Below, in pieces: positions 1-8,248 of a stretch of DNA of 39,428 nt. Source of the stretch: JBGTCD01 sp041749015. GTDB lineage: Bacteria > Bacteroidota > Bacteroidia > Cytophagales > Cyclobacteriaceae. Numbering within the stretch: position 1 is the stretch's first letter; every line of letters starts with the position of its first letter. Under the pieces are notes generated by a model. The model was not told where the DNA came from. It was given only the letters and a program-made list of their open reading frames with translations, and searched no databases. Location of the stretch: positions 1-39,428 of the forward strand of contig JBGTCD010000063.1 in NCBI GenBank assembly GCA_041749015.1. Direction: 5' to 3'. The position numbers and the translations under genes were made by a program.

Positions 1-159
1 TAGAGGGCATGCAGGGGTGGTAAGCACCAGTTTGAAGGAGATTTTATCTGCAGTGCATTCAAGACCCTGGATCATATTCAAGGATACCAAATCCTGCTTC
101 AGGTCAGGATCCTGGACGGTGGAAAGAGCTTTTAAAATGCTTTCTTTACTGATTGACAT
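1..159 (-). CDS. Mrp/ApbC-type Fe-S carrier ATPase, N-terminal part (runs off window)
   Basis: Only the first 53 codons are present; the gene continues past the left edge. The start is the ATG at 157-159 read on the minus strand, giving MSISKESILKALSTVQDPDL, followed by a stretch ending LVLTTPACPL. This is the small MIP18/DUF59 domain at the N-terminus of long Mrp (ApbC) proteins: VQDPDL matches the conserved xDPE/D-L turn and TTPACP matches the conserved T-x-x-x-CP motif. Mrp proteins are P-loop ATPases that bind and transfer iron-sulfur clusters in the cytoplasm. The P-loop itself lies outside the window, so the full-length architecture is inferred. It is divergent to dnaG across a 134-base gap. 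Confidence 0.8.
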   Translation of the reverse strand, partial: MSISKESILKALSTVQDPDLKQDLVSLNMIQGLECTADKISFKLVLTTPACPL

Positions 160-278
160 GCTTTTCTTGGTTTACTTTGGCAACTTAACAATCGATCCTT
201 ATTTTAAGTTGTCGGAAAAAATTATAACCTCATCACAAAATTAAGGGGTGGGGCTCAAATTACTATATAAATCATGAT

Positions 279-286
279 TATCTTTG
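279..286 (+). promoter_or_regulatory. Candidate -7 element before dnaG
   Basis: TATCTTTG is a perfect match to the Bacteroidota -7 consensus TAnnTTTG. It ends only 7 bases before the GTG start of dnaG, so a transcript from it would have almost no leader. No clear -33 TTG is seen about 19-20 bases upstream, which lowers confidence. Confidence 0.4.
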
Positions 287-293
287 AAGTCTC

Positions 294-2213
294 GTGATTT
301 CCCGTCAAACCATAGAAGAAGTAAAATCCCGTGTGGATATCCTTGATGTTATCGGTGATTTTGTAACATTAAAGAAGGCCGGTAACAAGTATTACCGTGC
401 ATTGAGTCCCTTCACCGATGAGAAAACACCCTCTTTTTATGTAACCCCTTCCATGGGAATTTTTAAGTGTTTCAGCACCGGTAAGTCCGGAGATGCTTTT
501 TCTTTCCTGATGGAGCATGACGGGATGACTTATCCGGAGGCCATTCGTTTCCTTGCCCAGCGGTATGGGGTGGAAATCATCGATGAAGGCCAAAATGATG
601 AAGTCCAGGAAGCTCAGAAGGATCGGGAGAGCCTCTATATCGTTTTGGGTTTTGCCAATGAGCACTTTAATAAAATTCTTCATGGCAATGAGGAAGGTAA
701 AGGGATAGGTCTGAGTTATTTTAAAGAGCGGGGATTCAGCAGCAATTCTATTAAAAATTTTGAGCTGGGGTATAGCCTGGACTCCTGGGATGGCCTGATC
801 ACAGCAGCAACAGCCGCAGGATATTCAGAAGATTTACTGGAAAAAGCGGGCCTTATTCAGGTTAAAGAAAATAAAAAGTACGACCGGTTCAGAGGGCGGG
901 TGATGTTTCCTATTCACAACCTTTCAGGCAAGGTGATTGGGTTTGGCGCAAGGACACTCTCTAAAGATAAAAAACAACCAAAATACCTGAATTCTCCGGA
1001 ATCGGAGGTCTACCACAAGAGTGAGGTACTTTATGGCTTATTTCAGGCCAAAAATGCCATTCGAAATGCTGATGAATGCCTGTTGGTAGAAGGGTATACG
1101 GATGTAATAGCCCTCTCACAGGCCGGTGTGGATCACGTGGTGTCTTCCTCTGGCACGGCCCTCACAAAAGAACAAATCAGACTGATCAAGCGATTTTCAG
1201 ACAATATCACGGTGATTTTTGATGGGGATCAGGCGGGCATCAAAGCCTCTTTGAGGGGTATAGACATGATATTGGAGGAAGGCCTCAATGTGAGGGTAGT
1301 GCCCTTGCCGGATGGTGAGGACCCTGATAGTTTTTCGAAGGCACGGCCGGTTGAGGAGTTCACAGCTTATCTCAACAGTGCAAAGGAAGATTTTATTAGG
1401 TTCAAAGCAGGACTCCTCATAGGGGAGGCTGGTGATGATCCTATTCGCAGGGCCGGGGTGATCAGAGACATCGTAGAAAGCATCAGTCTGATAGGAGACC
1501 CTGTACAGCGGTCGGTGTACATCCGTGAGACCAGTAAGCTCATGGAAATGGATGAGACTGTCATCATTGCCGAGCTGAACAAAATTTTAATCCGCAAAAA
1601 GCGTGATCGGCGCGGCAAACAGCAGGATGCCGAAATCACCGAGCCACTACAGGATTTTCAAGATGAGCTGGTTGATACTCATGTTTCTCCTGGTCAGCTT
1701 ATTTCATACCAGGAAAAAGAAACCATAAGAATACTTATCAACTACGGCCATTTGAAATCTGATGATGGGGAGTTGCTGGCCAAGTTTATTTTTAATGAAC
1801 TGGAAGACCTGGTCTTTAATGATCCTTTATACTTAAAAATAGCAGAAGATTTTAAAAGCAGGATGGAAAGCGACCAGCCTGTGGATATTGACTATTTCCT
1901 CAATCATAAGGATGGCGACATCAAAAAGACCGTGATAGATCTGGTGACTGAAAAGTATGAAGTCAGTGCCGGTTGGCATGATATGTTTGATATCTTTGTG
2001 CCAAAAGAGGAAGATATCCTCAATGTGTCTGTGAAGACCAATTTACTCAGGCTCAAATATCGGGTGGTCAGAAAGATGCTTCAGGATAATCTAGAAAAAA
2101 TCAGAAAATCAGGGCCTGATGATGATATTGACGAGGTAATGGAGGCGCATCAGGAGTTAAAAGACCTGGAAGTAAAGCTGGCAGATTCCCTAGGTATTGT
2201 GATAGGAGGGTAA
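294..2213 (+). CDS. dnaG: DNA primase DnaG with degenerate zinc-binding motif
   Basis: DnaG makes the RNA primers for lagging-strand replication. The 639-residue protein begins at a GTG (MISRQTIEEVKSRVDI), the typical DnaG N-terminus; the only nearby upstream ATG (273) is out of frame and soon stops. Order: CHC2-type zinc-binding fold at about residues 30-95, the catalytic core, a TOPRIM domain at about 260-345 with VEGYTDV and FDGDQAG supplying the metal-binding acids, then a divergent C-terminal helicase-interaction region. The usual zinc ligands C-x2-H...C-x2-C are S38, T41, C59 and T62, so three of four are replaced although the surrounding DEKTPSF and FKCF-x2-GKSGDA context is kept. Length is normal for the family. 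It may share a transcript with ribBA, 53 bases downstream. Confidence 0.96.
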   Translation: MISRQTIEEVKSRVDILDVIGDFVTLKKAGNKYYRALSPFTDEKTPSFYVTPSMGIFKCFSTGKSGDAFSFLMEHDGMTYPEAIRFLAQRYGVEIIDEGQNDEVQEAQKDRESLYIVLGFANEHFNKILHGNEEGKGIGLSYFKERGFSSNSIKNFELGYSLDSWDGLITAATAAGYSEDLLEKAGLIQVKENKKYDRFRGRVMFPIHNLSGKVIGFGARTLSKDKKQPKYLNSPESEVYHKSEVLYGLFQAKNAIRNADECLLVEGYTDVIALSQAGVDHVVSSSGTALTKEQIRLIKRFSDNITVIFDGDQAGIKASLRGIDMILEEGLNVRVVPLPDGEDPDSFSKARPVEEFTAYLNSAKEDFIRFKAGLLIGEAGDDPIRRAGVIRDIVESISLIGDPVQRSVYIRETSKLMEMDETVIIAELNKILIRKKRDRRGKQQDAEITEPLQDFQDELVDTHVSPGQLISYQEKETIRILINYGHLKSDDGELLAKFIFNELEDLVFNDPLYLKIAEDFKSRMESDQPVDIDYFLNHKDGDIKKTVIDLVTEKYEVSAGWHDMFDIFVPKEEDILNVSVKTNLLRLKYRVVRKMLQDNLEKIRKSGPDDDIDEVMEAHQELKDLEVKLADSLGIVIGG

Positions 2214-2266
2214 AATTTTTTCGAACGACTGCCCCCTTAAAATTGTTGTAGCCAAAGAAATGTTGA

Positions 2267-3484
2267 ATGATGGAAAAAGAAATAAAACTAGATCATATAA
2301 AAGGCGCCATTGAAGACATCAAAAATGGTAAGGTCATCATAGTAGTGGATGATGAGGATCGTGAAAATGAGGGCGATTTTATATGTGCTGCAGAGTGTAT
2401 CACCCCGGAGATTGTAAATTTTATGGCTACGCATGGTCGTGGGCTTATATGTGTGCCCCTCATTGAAGAGCGCTGCGAGGAGTTGGGTCTGGAACTCATG
2501 GTAGGCAGAAATACCTCCTTACATGCGACCCCATTTACCGTGTCGGTTGATTTAATAGGGCAGGGATGTACTACTGGCATTTCGGCTCATGACCGATTTA
2601 AAACAATAGGAGCCCTTGCAGATACGGCTACCCTACCAGAGGACCTGGCGCGCCCAGGTCATATCTTTCCACTCAGGGCTAAGTCAGGCGGTGTGTTAAG
2701 GAGAACGGGTCATACCGAGGCAGCTATTGATTTTTCCCGGCTAGCCGGATTTAAACCAGCCGGGGTCCTGGTCGAAATTATGAATGAGGATGGGACCATG
2801 GCCAGACTTCCGGACCTCAAAAAGGTTTCTGAAAAATTTGGGCTAAAGCTGGTTTCTATTAAGGACCTGATAGCCTATAGACTTCAAACCGAAACTTTAA
2901 TAGAAAGACTCATTGACGTAAAAATGCCTACCGAATACGGTAACTTCGAATTGGTAGCCTACCAGCAAACCAATACCGGAGAAACCCATCTTGCTTTGAC
3001 CAAAGGAGTATGGAAGGAAGATGAACCGGTTATGGTCAGGGTGCACTCCTCCTGTGTGACGGGAGATATATTCGGTTCGTGCAGATGTGATTGTGGCGGT
3101 CAGTTGCATGCAGCCATGAAAATGGTGGAGGATGAAGGAAAAGGTGTTGTCCTGTATATGAACCAGGAGGGCAGGGGCATTGGATTGATCAACAAGCTTA
3201 AAGCCTATAAACTCCAGGAGGAGGGTATGGATACCGTAGATGCTAACCTAAAACTTGGTTTTAAAATGGATCAGCGCGATTATGGCGTGGGGGCACAGAT
3301 CCTGCGAAATCTCGGCGTTCGCAAAATGAAATTAATATCCAATAACCCCAAGAAAAGGGTAGGTTTGATAGGATATGGCCTGGAAGTTGTGGAGAATATA
3401 ACCATCGAACTCCCAACTAACCAACACAATGAAAAATATATGCAGACCAAGAGGGATAAAATGGGTCATGATATTTTGAAATAG
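2267..3484 (+). CDS. ribBA: Bifunctional 3,4-dihydroxy-2-butanone 4-phosphate synthase / GTP cyclohydrolase II
   Basis: RibBA performs both entry reactions of riboflavin synthesis: GTP opening to the diaminopyrimidine, and ribulose 5-phosphate to dihydroxybutanone phosphate. The 405-residue protein has the RibB domain in about residues 1-205 (DDEDRENEGDF acidic loop, ARPGHIFPL, RTGHTEAAIDF) and the RibA domain in about 208-400. In the RibA half, C263, C274 and C276 correspond to the three zinc cysteines, NQEGRGIGL is the catalytic loop, and QRDYGVGAQILRNLG and SNNPKK are substrate-binding segments. Both halves look intact. Two adjacent ATG codons (2267 and 2270) could serve as start. The next gene begins 2 bases after the stop, so the run is probably an operon. 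Confidence 0.97.
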   Translation: MMEKEIKLDHIKGAIEDIKNGKVIIVVDDEDRENEGDFICAAECITPEIVNFMATHGRGLICVPLIEERCEELGLELMVGRNTSLHATPFTVSVDLIGQGCTTGISAHDRFKTIGALADTATLPEDLARPGHIFPLRAKSGGVLRRTGHTEAAIDFSRLAGFKPAGVLVEIMNEDGTMARLPDLKKVSEKFGLKLVSIKDLIAYRLQTETLIERLIDVKMPTEYGNFELVAYQQTNTGETHLALTKGVWKEDEPVMVRVHSSCVTGDIFGSCRCDCGGQLHAAMKMVEDEGKGVVLYMNQEGRGIGLINKLKAYKLQEEGMDTVDANLKLGFKMDQRDYGVGAQILRNLGVRKMKLISNNPKKRVGLIGYGLEVVENITIELPTNQHNEKYMQTKRDKMGHDILK

Positions 3485-3486
3485 AT

Positions 3487-4140
3487 ATGTTTAATAGCCT
3501 TAAAATTTGTTTGATTTTCATCGGGATTCTTGGCTTAAGTGTTTCACTTGAGGCTCAAAGGTTCCCTCATGAATTTTGGCATGAGGGTAAAGTAGTGCTT
3601 CTGGAAGGGGATACCCTGTTTGGAGATATAAAATACGACCTGGAGCGGGACGTGATACAACTCAGAAGGGGTGCCGATATTATGGAGGCCTTCTCTGCCC
3701 GAAAAATTCTTTTTTTTGAAATTTTTGATGAGACAATTAGCCAATACAGACTATTTTTTGCTTTACCTTTTGCTATTTCATCTAATTACAAAGCACCGGT
3801 ATTTTTCGAGGTTTTATTTGAAGGGAAGTTGACTTTGTTGAACAGAGAATCCATTCAAATTCAAAATGTTACCTATTATGACCCGCGGTTTTCACGGTAC
3901 TATCATGACCCCTTTATGCGGGGCATGAATTATCCTGTGCTGGTGTATAATTTTTATTTTCTGAATGAAAAAGGGCAGATTGCTGAATTTTCTAAAAAGA
4001 AAAGGGACCTGTACCGCATCATGCGAAACCGACAACAGGACATCAAAGCATACATTAAAAAAGAAAGACTCAAGGTCGACCGGATTGATCATCTGATAAA
4101 AATCACCCGATACTATAATTCCTTAATTACCCCTAATTAA
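3487..4140 (+). CDS. Secreted protein of unknown function
   Basis: A 217-residue protein with a clear signal peptide (MFNSLKICLIFIGILGLSVS, cleavage probably after EAQ). The mature part begins RFPHEFWHEGKVVLLEGDTL and is rich in beta-strand-like segments, with a lysine/arginine-rich C-terminus (about residues 165-210). No catalytic motif is visible. The phrase VVLLEGDTLFGDIKYDL resembles periplasmic or outer-membrane-associated Bacteroidota proteins that I recognise only as a general type. It sits 2 bases after ribBA and 4 bases before surE, so it is very likely co-transcribed with both. No function can be assigned. Confidence 0.75.
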   Translation: MFNSLKICLIFIGILGLSVSLEAQRFPHEFWHEGKVVLLEGDTLFGDIKYDLERDVIQLRRGADIMEAFSARKILFFEIFDETISQYRLFFALPFAISSNYKAPVFFEVLFEGKLTLLNRESIQIQNVTYYDPRFSRYYHDPFMRGMNYPVLVYNFYFLNEKGQIAEFSKKKRDLYRIMRNRQQDIKAYIKKERLKVDRIDHLIKITRYYNSLITPN

Positions 4141-4144
4141 ACTC

Positions 4145-4924
4145 ATGAAGAGACCGCTTATTCTAGTTTCCAATGATGATGGCATCACATCTAATGGTAT
4201 CCGTACGCTCATCCAGGTAATGCAGGAAATCGGGGATGTGGTAGTGGTAGCCCCAGACAGCCCTCAGTCAGGTATGGGCCATGCTATTACAATTGGTAAT
4301 ACCTTGAGGCTTGAGGAAACAGATATATTCGGTGAAATTCCTGCTTTTAAATGCTCAGGCACACCGGCAGATTGCGTAAAAATTGCCAAACATTTTGTCC
4401 TCAAAGACCAGCAGCCAGACGTAGTGGTGAGTGGGATCAACCACGGGAGCAATACCTCCATCAGTGTCCTGTATTCCGGCACCATGTCTGCGGCCATTGA
4501 GGCAGCCATAGAAGGGATGCCGGCCATTGGATTTTCACTTTGTGATTATGACTGGGAGGCAAAATTTGATCATGTGAAAGAATACGTAAAACATATTACC
4601 CTAGAAGTTATTAATAAGGGATTGCCCAAAGGAGTGGCACTTAACGTAAACTTTCCAACCAAACAAAAACAATCTATTCGTGGCATCAAGATTTGCCGTC
4701 AGGCCAGGGCCAAATGGCAGGAAGAGTTTGACCAACGCTTTGACCCCAATGGGAGAAGATATTTCTGGATGGCCGGTAATTTTGTAAATTTTGATAAGGG
4801 AGAGGATAATGATGAATGGGCCATTGCCAATAACTACGTCTCTATAGTGCCATGCCTTTTTGATATGACGGCCCATCATGCCATAAGCACCATCAATGAT
4901 GATTGGGATCTGGATTTGAAATAA
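4145..4924 (+). CDS. surE: 5'/3'-nucleotidase SurE
   Basis: SurE is a metal-dependent phosphatase that removes phosphate from nucleoside 5'- and 3'-monophosphates. The 259-residue protein opens with MKRPLILVSNDDGITSNGI; N10, D11 and D12 form the metal-binding NDDG signature. Further family motifs are VAPDSPQSGMGHAIT, CSGTPADCVK and VSGINHGSN, the last containing the metal-binding asparagine, then YSGTMSAAIEAAI. The length matches the family. It starts 4 bases after the preceding gene and is followed after 15 bases by a small membrane protein, in the ribBA-surE run. Confidence 0.96.
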   Translation: MKRPLILVSNDDGITSNGIRTLIQVMQEIGDVVVVAPDSPQSGMGHAITIGNTLRLEETDIFGEIPAFKCSGTPADCVKIAKHFVLKDQQPDVVVSGINHGSNTSISVLYSGTMSAAIEAAIEGMPAIGFSLCDYDWEAKFDHVKEYVKHITLEVINKGLPKGVALNVNFPTKQKQSIRGIKICRQARAKWQEEFDQRFDPNGRRYFWMAGNFVNFDKGEDNDEWAIANNYVSIVPCLFDMTAHHAISTINDDWDLDLK

Positions 4925-4939
4925 AACCTCCTGATAATA

Positions 4940-5314
4940 TTGTTTTTACTACACCTCGCAAATGTATTCTTTTATGTCTTCCACACTTTGGTGGTAGCAT
5001 TTATCCTATCAGGGTGGGCTGTGCCGCGATGGCGGAAATGGCACCGGATCCTGATTTTGATTACGGCATTTTCATGGATTGGTATGGGGTATTTCTATGG
5101 CTGGGGCTATTGTTTTCTCACGGATTGGCATTTTGAGGTCATAAGGCAACTAGGCTATGAGATCAGGTCATATTCTTACATCCATCACCTTATAACAGGC
5201 ATTTTACCCGAACTTTGGCCTGAAAGAATTACTGATATTATTACAGTAGCGGGATTGATTTTGGCAGCAGTCTTTTCTTTATTTTTTTATTTCAAAGATA
5301 AGCGCCGGAATTAG
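4940..5314 (+). CDS. DUF2784-family membrane protein
   Basis: A 124-residue membrane protein with about three or four hydrophobic segments (roughly residues 3-25, 34-55 and 97-117). The stretch YGWGYCFLTDWHFEVIRQLG is the family hallmark, comparable to GYCPLTDWHW in DUF2784 proteins of other Bacteroidota. The best start is the TTG at 4940; the reading frame has no ATG that keeps the first helix. Function of the family is unknown. It is the last gene of the plus-strand run and its stop codon overlaps the stop of the convergent ceramidase-like gene by four bases. Confidence 0.75.
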   Translation: MFLLHLANVFFYVFHTLVVAFILSGWAVPRWRKWHRILILITAFSWIGMGYFYGWGYCFLTDWHFEVIRQLGYEIRSYSYIHHLITGILPELWPERITDIITVAGLILAAVFSLFFYFKDKRRN

Positions 5315-6636
5315 TTCTCGGAGGCCTCTTTTTTTACCAGACTTTCTAGAATAAGAGCATAATAGGCCCCAAATTCAGGACCTACCCAGTTCATTGTCCG
5401 CACTTCCTCTTTTTTGGAATTTTTATAATGGCTGTCATGGGTGATATACCCTGTAAAATACCCATTAAAGCTGGTGATGACTACCCGTTTACCGGTAAGC
5501 GCATACCACCGGTCCCATTCATTGCGCGACCAGAGTTCTCCGGAAAAATCACCCGGGGTGCCTAAAAACAGGATGTTCCCGATTTTCAAATAGGTAATTT
5601 CACCTTCGAGCGGACCATCGAATACCCATTTGAATACCCAGTCCCGCAATTTCCAGGATTTCATAATGCGCAATTGCGAGGGTCCATGAGCTACAGTTAA
5701 TCGACCCCAGGCCATATAATGGCTGGAAATGGTATCCTGAACAGCCGAATTCATCATTAATCTATTAATTTTGGAAGCGGTATTGTCGGTAAAAGCATCC
5801 TCCTTTTTGCCTTTAATGCGGTGGCTGCCTACCATGCCTGCCATAAACATGGGGAAATCGGTATCCATTTTTGATTCAAGTTGCGCCCATGCCCCGGGGT
5901 AATCATTGGAAACCAGTCGCTCCCGGCTTGGTAGGGTAGTAGGATGGCCGCTAAAGGTCATTAATTTTGCTTTTCTGCCATCAGCCTTTACAAAATTGAC
6001 AGTTCTGATAATACCATCTTTATAAATGCTTGCCGGGTCAAGTCTGTTTTCAACCATTTCAGAGGCGTCAGATTCCGTGTAAATGATCTGGACAGCACTC
6101 AGTGAGTTTTGGCAAGTCTCCATGGCCCTTTTTATTTTTTCCGCTGTAGACAATACCCAATCCGGATGATAAGTGCCGGTAACCCACCTGCCAGCAAGAC
6201 TGCTGTCCCAGCCACCCAAACCATGATGGGTATGGGTAGCACCAAAATATACAAAACTGTTTTCAGGGATGGATGCCAGGACCTGGGTCCTTAATTCCGG
6301 CGGAAAAAGTAAGAGGTCTGCAGTGATAAAAAAAGCCGTACCAGAGCCATTGTTTACAGCAATGATTCTGACAAATAGCGAATCCCGGACTTCATCAAAT
6401 CCGTCCCGGGGTCTGTACCCGGCCAAAGGCATGCTATATTCAGGCGTGATGTTGACCTTGGTCCAACCGGCTTTTAAAGTACCGGTAGCCGGAAATGGTT
6501 CCGGTTGAAAGTCCCTGAGGCTTTGCATCATGAGTTCATAGTGGGGCCGTTCTGTCAGCGGGGTATGCTTAATAGGTCCCGTAAGGGCCACCAACAGCAA
6601 TAGTATTACACCAAAAATGTAGCTTACTTTTCTCAC
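5311..6636 (-). CDS. Neutral/alkaline ceramidase-like protein
   Basis: The 441-residue protein begins with GTG and a signal peptide or membrane anchor (about residues 4-20), followed by AGWTKVNITPEYSMPLAGY, the characteristic entry of the neutral/alkaline ceramidase N-terminal domain. ADLLLFPPELR and FGATHTHHGLGGWD supply the zinc-binding histidine cluster typical of the family, and FSGHPTTLP a further histidine. Neutral ceramidases hydrolyse ceramide to sphingosine and fatty acid outside the cytoplasm; many Bacteroidota ceramidase-domain proteins are uncharacterised, so the substrate is inferred. The protein is shorter than classical ceramidases (about 650-700 residues), lacking the C-terminal Ig-like part. 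Its GTG overlaps the nhaA stop (GTGA), suggesting translational coupling. Confidence 0.8.
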   Translation of the reverse strand: MRKVSYIFGVILLLLVALTGPIKHTPLTERPHYELMMQSLRDFQPEPFPATGTLKAGWTKVNITPEYSMPLAGYRPRDGFDEVRDSLFVRIIAVNNGSGTAFFITADLLLFPPELRTQVLASIPENSFVYFGATHTHHGLGGWDSSLAGRWVTGTYHPDWVLSTAEKIKRAMETCQNSLSAVQIIYTESDASEMVENRLDPASIYKDGIIRTVNFVKADGRKAKLMTFSGHPTTLPSRERLVSNDYPGAWAQLESKMDTDFPMFMAGMVGSHRIKGKKEDAFTDNTASKINRLMMNSAVQDTISSHYMAWGRLTVAHGPSQLRIMKSWKLRDWVFKWVFDGPLEGEITYLKIGNILFLGTPGDFSGELWSRNEWDRWYALTGKRVVITSFNGYFTGYITHDSHYKNSKKEEVRTMNWVGPEFGAYYALILESLVKKEASEN

Positions 6637-7985
6637 GGCTCAGGCGGTGCTTCTGGAGGATATACCTGGGTCTTTCCGGCAGTTTTCAATATTAAAAACC
6701 CAACTAACCCGGCGATGAAGGAAGCTATTAATATGGCCATCTTAGCCTGAAGGACCAATTTCGGGTCGTTAAAAGCCAGTTCGGTAATAAAAAGAGACAT
6801 GGTAAAACCTACTGCGGCCAGAAAGGTTGCCCCGTAAATGTGCATCCAATTGACATTGGTTGGGAGGGAGGCCCATTTCATTTTTACCATCAGTTTAGAA
6901 ATTAATACGATCCCAACCACTTTACCAGCAATAAGGCCTACGATAATACCCAGGGTGACCGGGCTTTGGATCTCTTCTATAAAATCGCCTGAAAAAGTAA
7001 CGCCTGCATTGGCAAGAGCAAAAACCGGCATTACCAGAAATGCCACAAAAGGGTGCAGGGAATGCTCCAGCCTTTGAAGGGGGGTGAGGGCATTTTTTGA
7101 CAGGTGCCTGAACCGTTCTAATAGATGAAACTGCTCTTTGGTGACCAATACGGTGTCGTTGTCCTTTGCCAGGTCAAATTTATCAGTAAGGAGGCGTGCC
7201 TGCCCCAGAAAATAGTCCTTATTGATTTTAGTTTGGGCAGGGATGGTAAGGGCAGCCAATACTGCTGCTATAGTAGCATGGACCCCTGATAATAGGAAGG
7301 CAAGCCATAAGCCGCCAATACCAACGATGCCGTAGAATGTGGTGTTTTTTACACCTAAAATATTAGCACCCACAAGCACCGCCATAAAAATAGCCCCTAT
7401 CCCCAGACTTTCAAATGAGATCTCTGAGGTATAGAAAAATGCGATCACCATCACCGCACCAATATCATCGGCTATGGCAAGTGCGGTCAGGAAAACCTTA
7501 AGTGCCAGGGGGACTTTATTACCCAATAAATACAAAATACCAAGAGCAAAGGCAATGTCAGTAGCCATTGGGATACCCCATCCCGCACTTTCAGGACCAG
7601 TGGGGTTTATGATGTAATAAAAAAAAGCCGGTACTACCATACCGCCGATGCCCGCACCAAGGGGGAGTAAGGCATCCCTAAAGGTCGACAGTTCACCTGC
7701 TATAATCTCCCGCTTTAATTCTAGCCCAATCACAAAGAAAAACACTGCCATCAACCCATCATTGATCCAATGATGCAAATCCTTTTTTATAATAAACTGA
7801 TCATATCCAATAGACAATTCATGCGCCCAGGTCGCGTGATAGGCTTCTGACCAGGGCGAATTAGCCCAGATAAGGGCAATCATAGCGGTACCAAAAAGCA
7901 CCATACCACTGGTAGTTTGATTGGAAATAAATTTCTGAATTGGGGTTACTACCCAAACATCAATCGGCGAAGGATTTGGTTGCAT
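6633..7985 (-). CDS. nhaA: Na+/H+ antiporter NhaA
   Basis: NhaA exchanges cytoplasmic sodium for external protons at the inner membrane, controlling pH and salt stress. The 450-residue protein has the family's membrane pattern: FVIGLELKREI near residues 84-95, MATDIAFALGIL near 140-150 (D143), and ALAIADDIGAV with the ion-binding pair D173/D174. The loop with LERFRHLSKNALTPLQRLEHSLHP and the following ANAGV segment are also conserved. It is slightly longer than E. coli NhaA because of an extended cytoplasmic loop (about residues 255-300). It is the first gene of a two-gene unit with the ceramidase-like gene. I see no strong promoter match upstream. Confidence 0.96.
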   Translation of the reverse strand: MQPNPSPIDVWVVTPIQKFISNQTTSGMVLFGTAMIALIWANSPWSEAYHATWAHELSIGYDQFIIKKDLHHWINDGLMAVFFFVIGLELKREIIAGELSTFRDALLPLGAGIGGMVVPAFFYYIINPTGPESAGWGIPMATDIAFALGILYLLGNKVPLALKVFLTALAIADDIGAVMVIAFFYTSEISFESLGIGAIFMAVLVGANILGVKNTTFYGIVGIGGLWLAFLLSGVHATIAAVLAALTIPAQTKINKDYFLGQARLLTDKFDLAKDNDTVLVTKEQFHLLERFRHLSKNALTPLQRLEHSLHPFVAFLVMPVFALANAGVTFSGDFIEEIQSPVTLGIIVGLIAGKVVGIVLISKLMVKMKWASLPTNVNWMHIYGATFLAAVGFTMSLFITELAFNDPKLVLQAKMAILIASFIAGLVGFLILKTAGKTQVYPPEAPPEP

Positions 7986-8166
7986 AAGTTTGATTAAAGG
8001 CTATATTTTTTATTATACGTAAAAATACATTATTGACCAGCGCGAGCAAATTATTTTTTGTTTCTAAATGGTCACTTTTTGATCTCTCATGAAATTTTTG
8101 GCAAACATTGAAAGCAATACAGCGACCTCATTTCATCTTTTTATAGGTTTCATTCCAGACTTAAAA

Positions 8167-8196
8167 TGTCAAGTAATTTGCGCAATATACTTGACA
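8167..8196 (+). promoter_or_regulatory. Palindromic operator of the AbiE-like toxin-antitoxin operon
   Basis: A 30-base near-perfect inverted repeat: left arm TGTCAAGTA, centre TTGCGCAA, right arm TACTTGACA, with 26 of 30 positions symmetric. The right arm contains the TTG of the -33 element, so a protein bound here would block the promoter. A partial copy of the left arm, GTTAAGTAATTT, occurs at 8226-8237 around the predicted transcription start. AbiEi antitoxins are known to repress their own operons by binding inverted repeats. Confidence 0.7.
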
Positions 8197-8220
8197 AAAT
8201 ATCTAGATTTCTTATCTTTG
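8191..8220 (+). promoter_or_regulatory. Bacteroidota-type promoter of the AbiE-like operon
   Basis: TTG at 8191-8193, 19 bases of spacing, then TATCTTTG at 8213-8220, a perfect TAnnTTTG -7 element. Predicted transcription start is near 8227, giving a leader of about 22 bases before the ATG at 8249. Confidence 0.75.
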
Positions 8221-8248
8221 TTCCCGTTAAGTAATTTCTAACAAGCAA

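Noticed and set aside
17..244. Plus-strand ORF of 75 codons at the left edge
   Set aside because: It lies opposite the clear Mrp/ApbC N-terminus on the minus strand and has no recognisable features.
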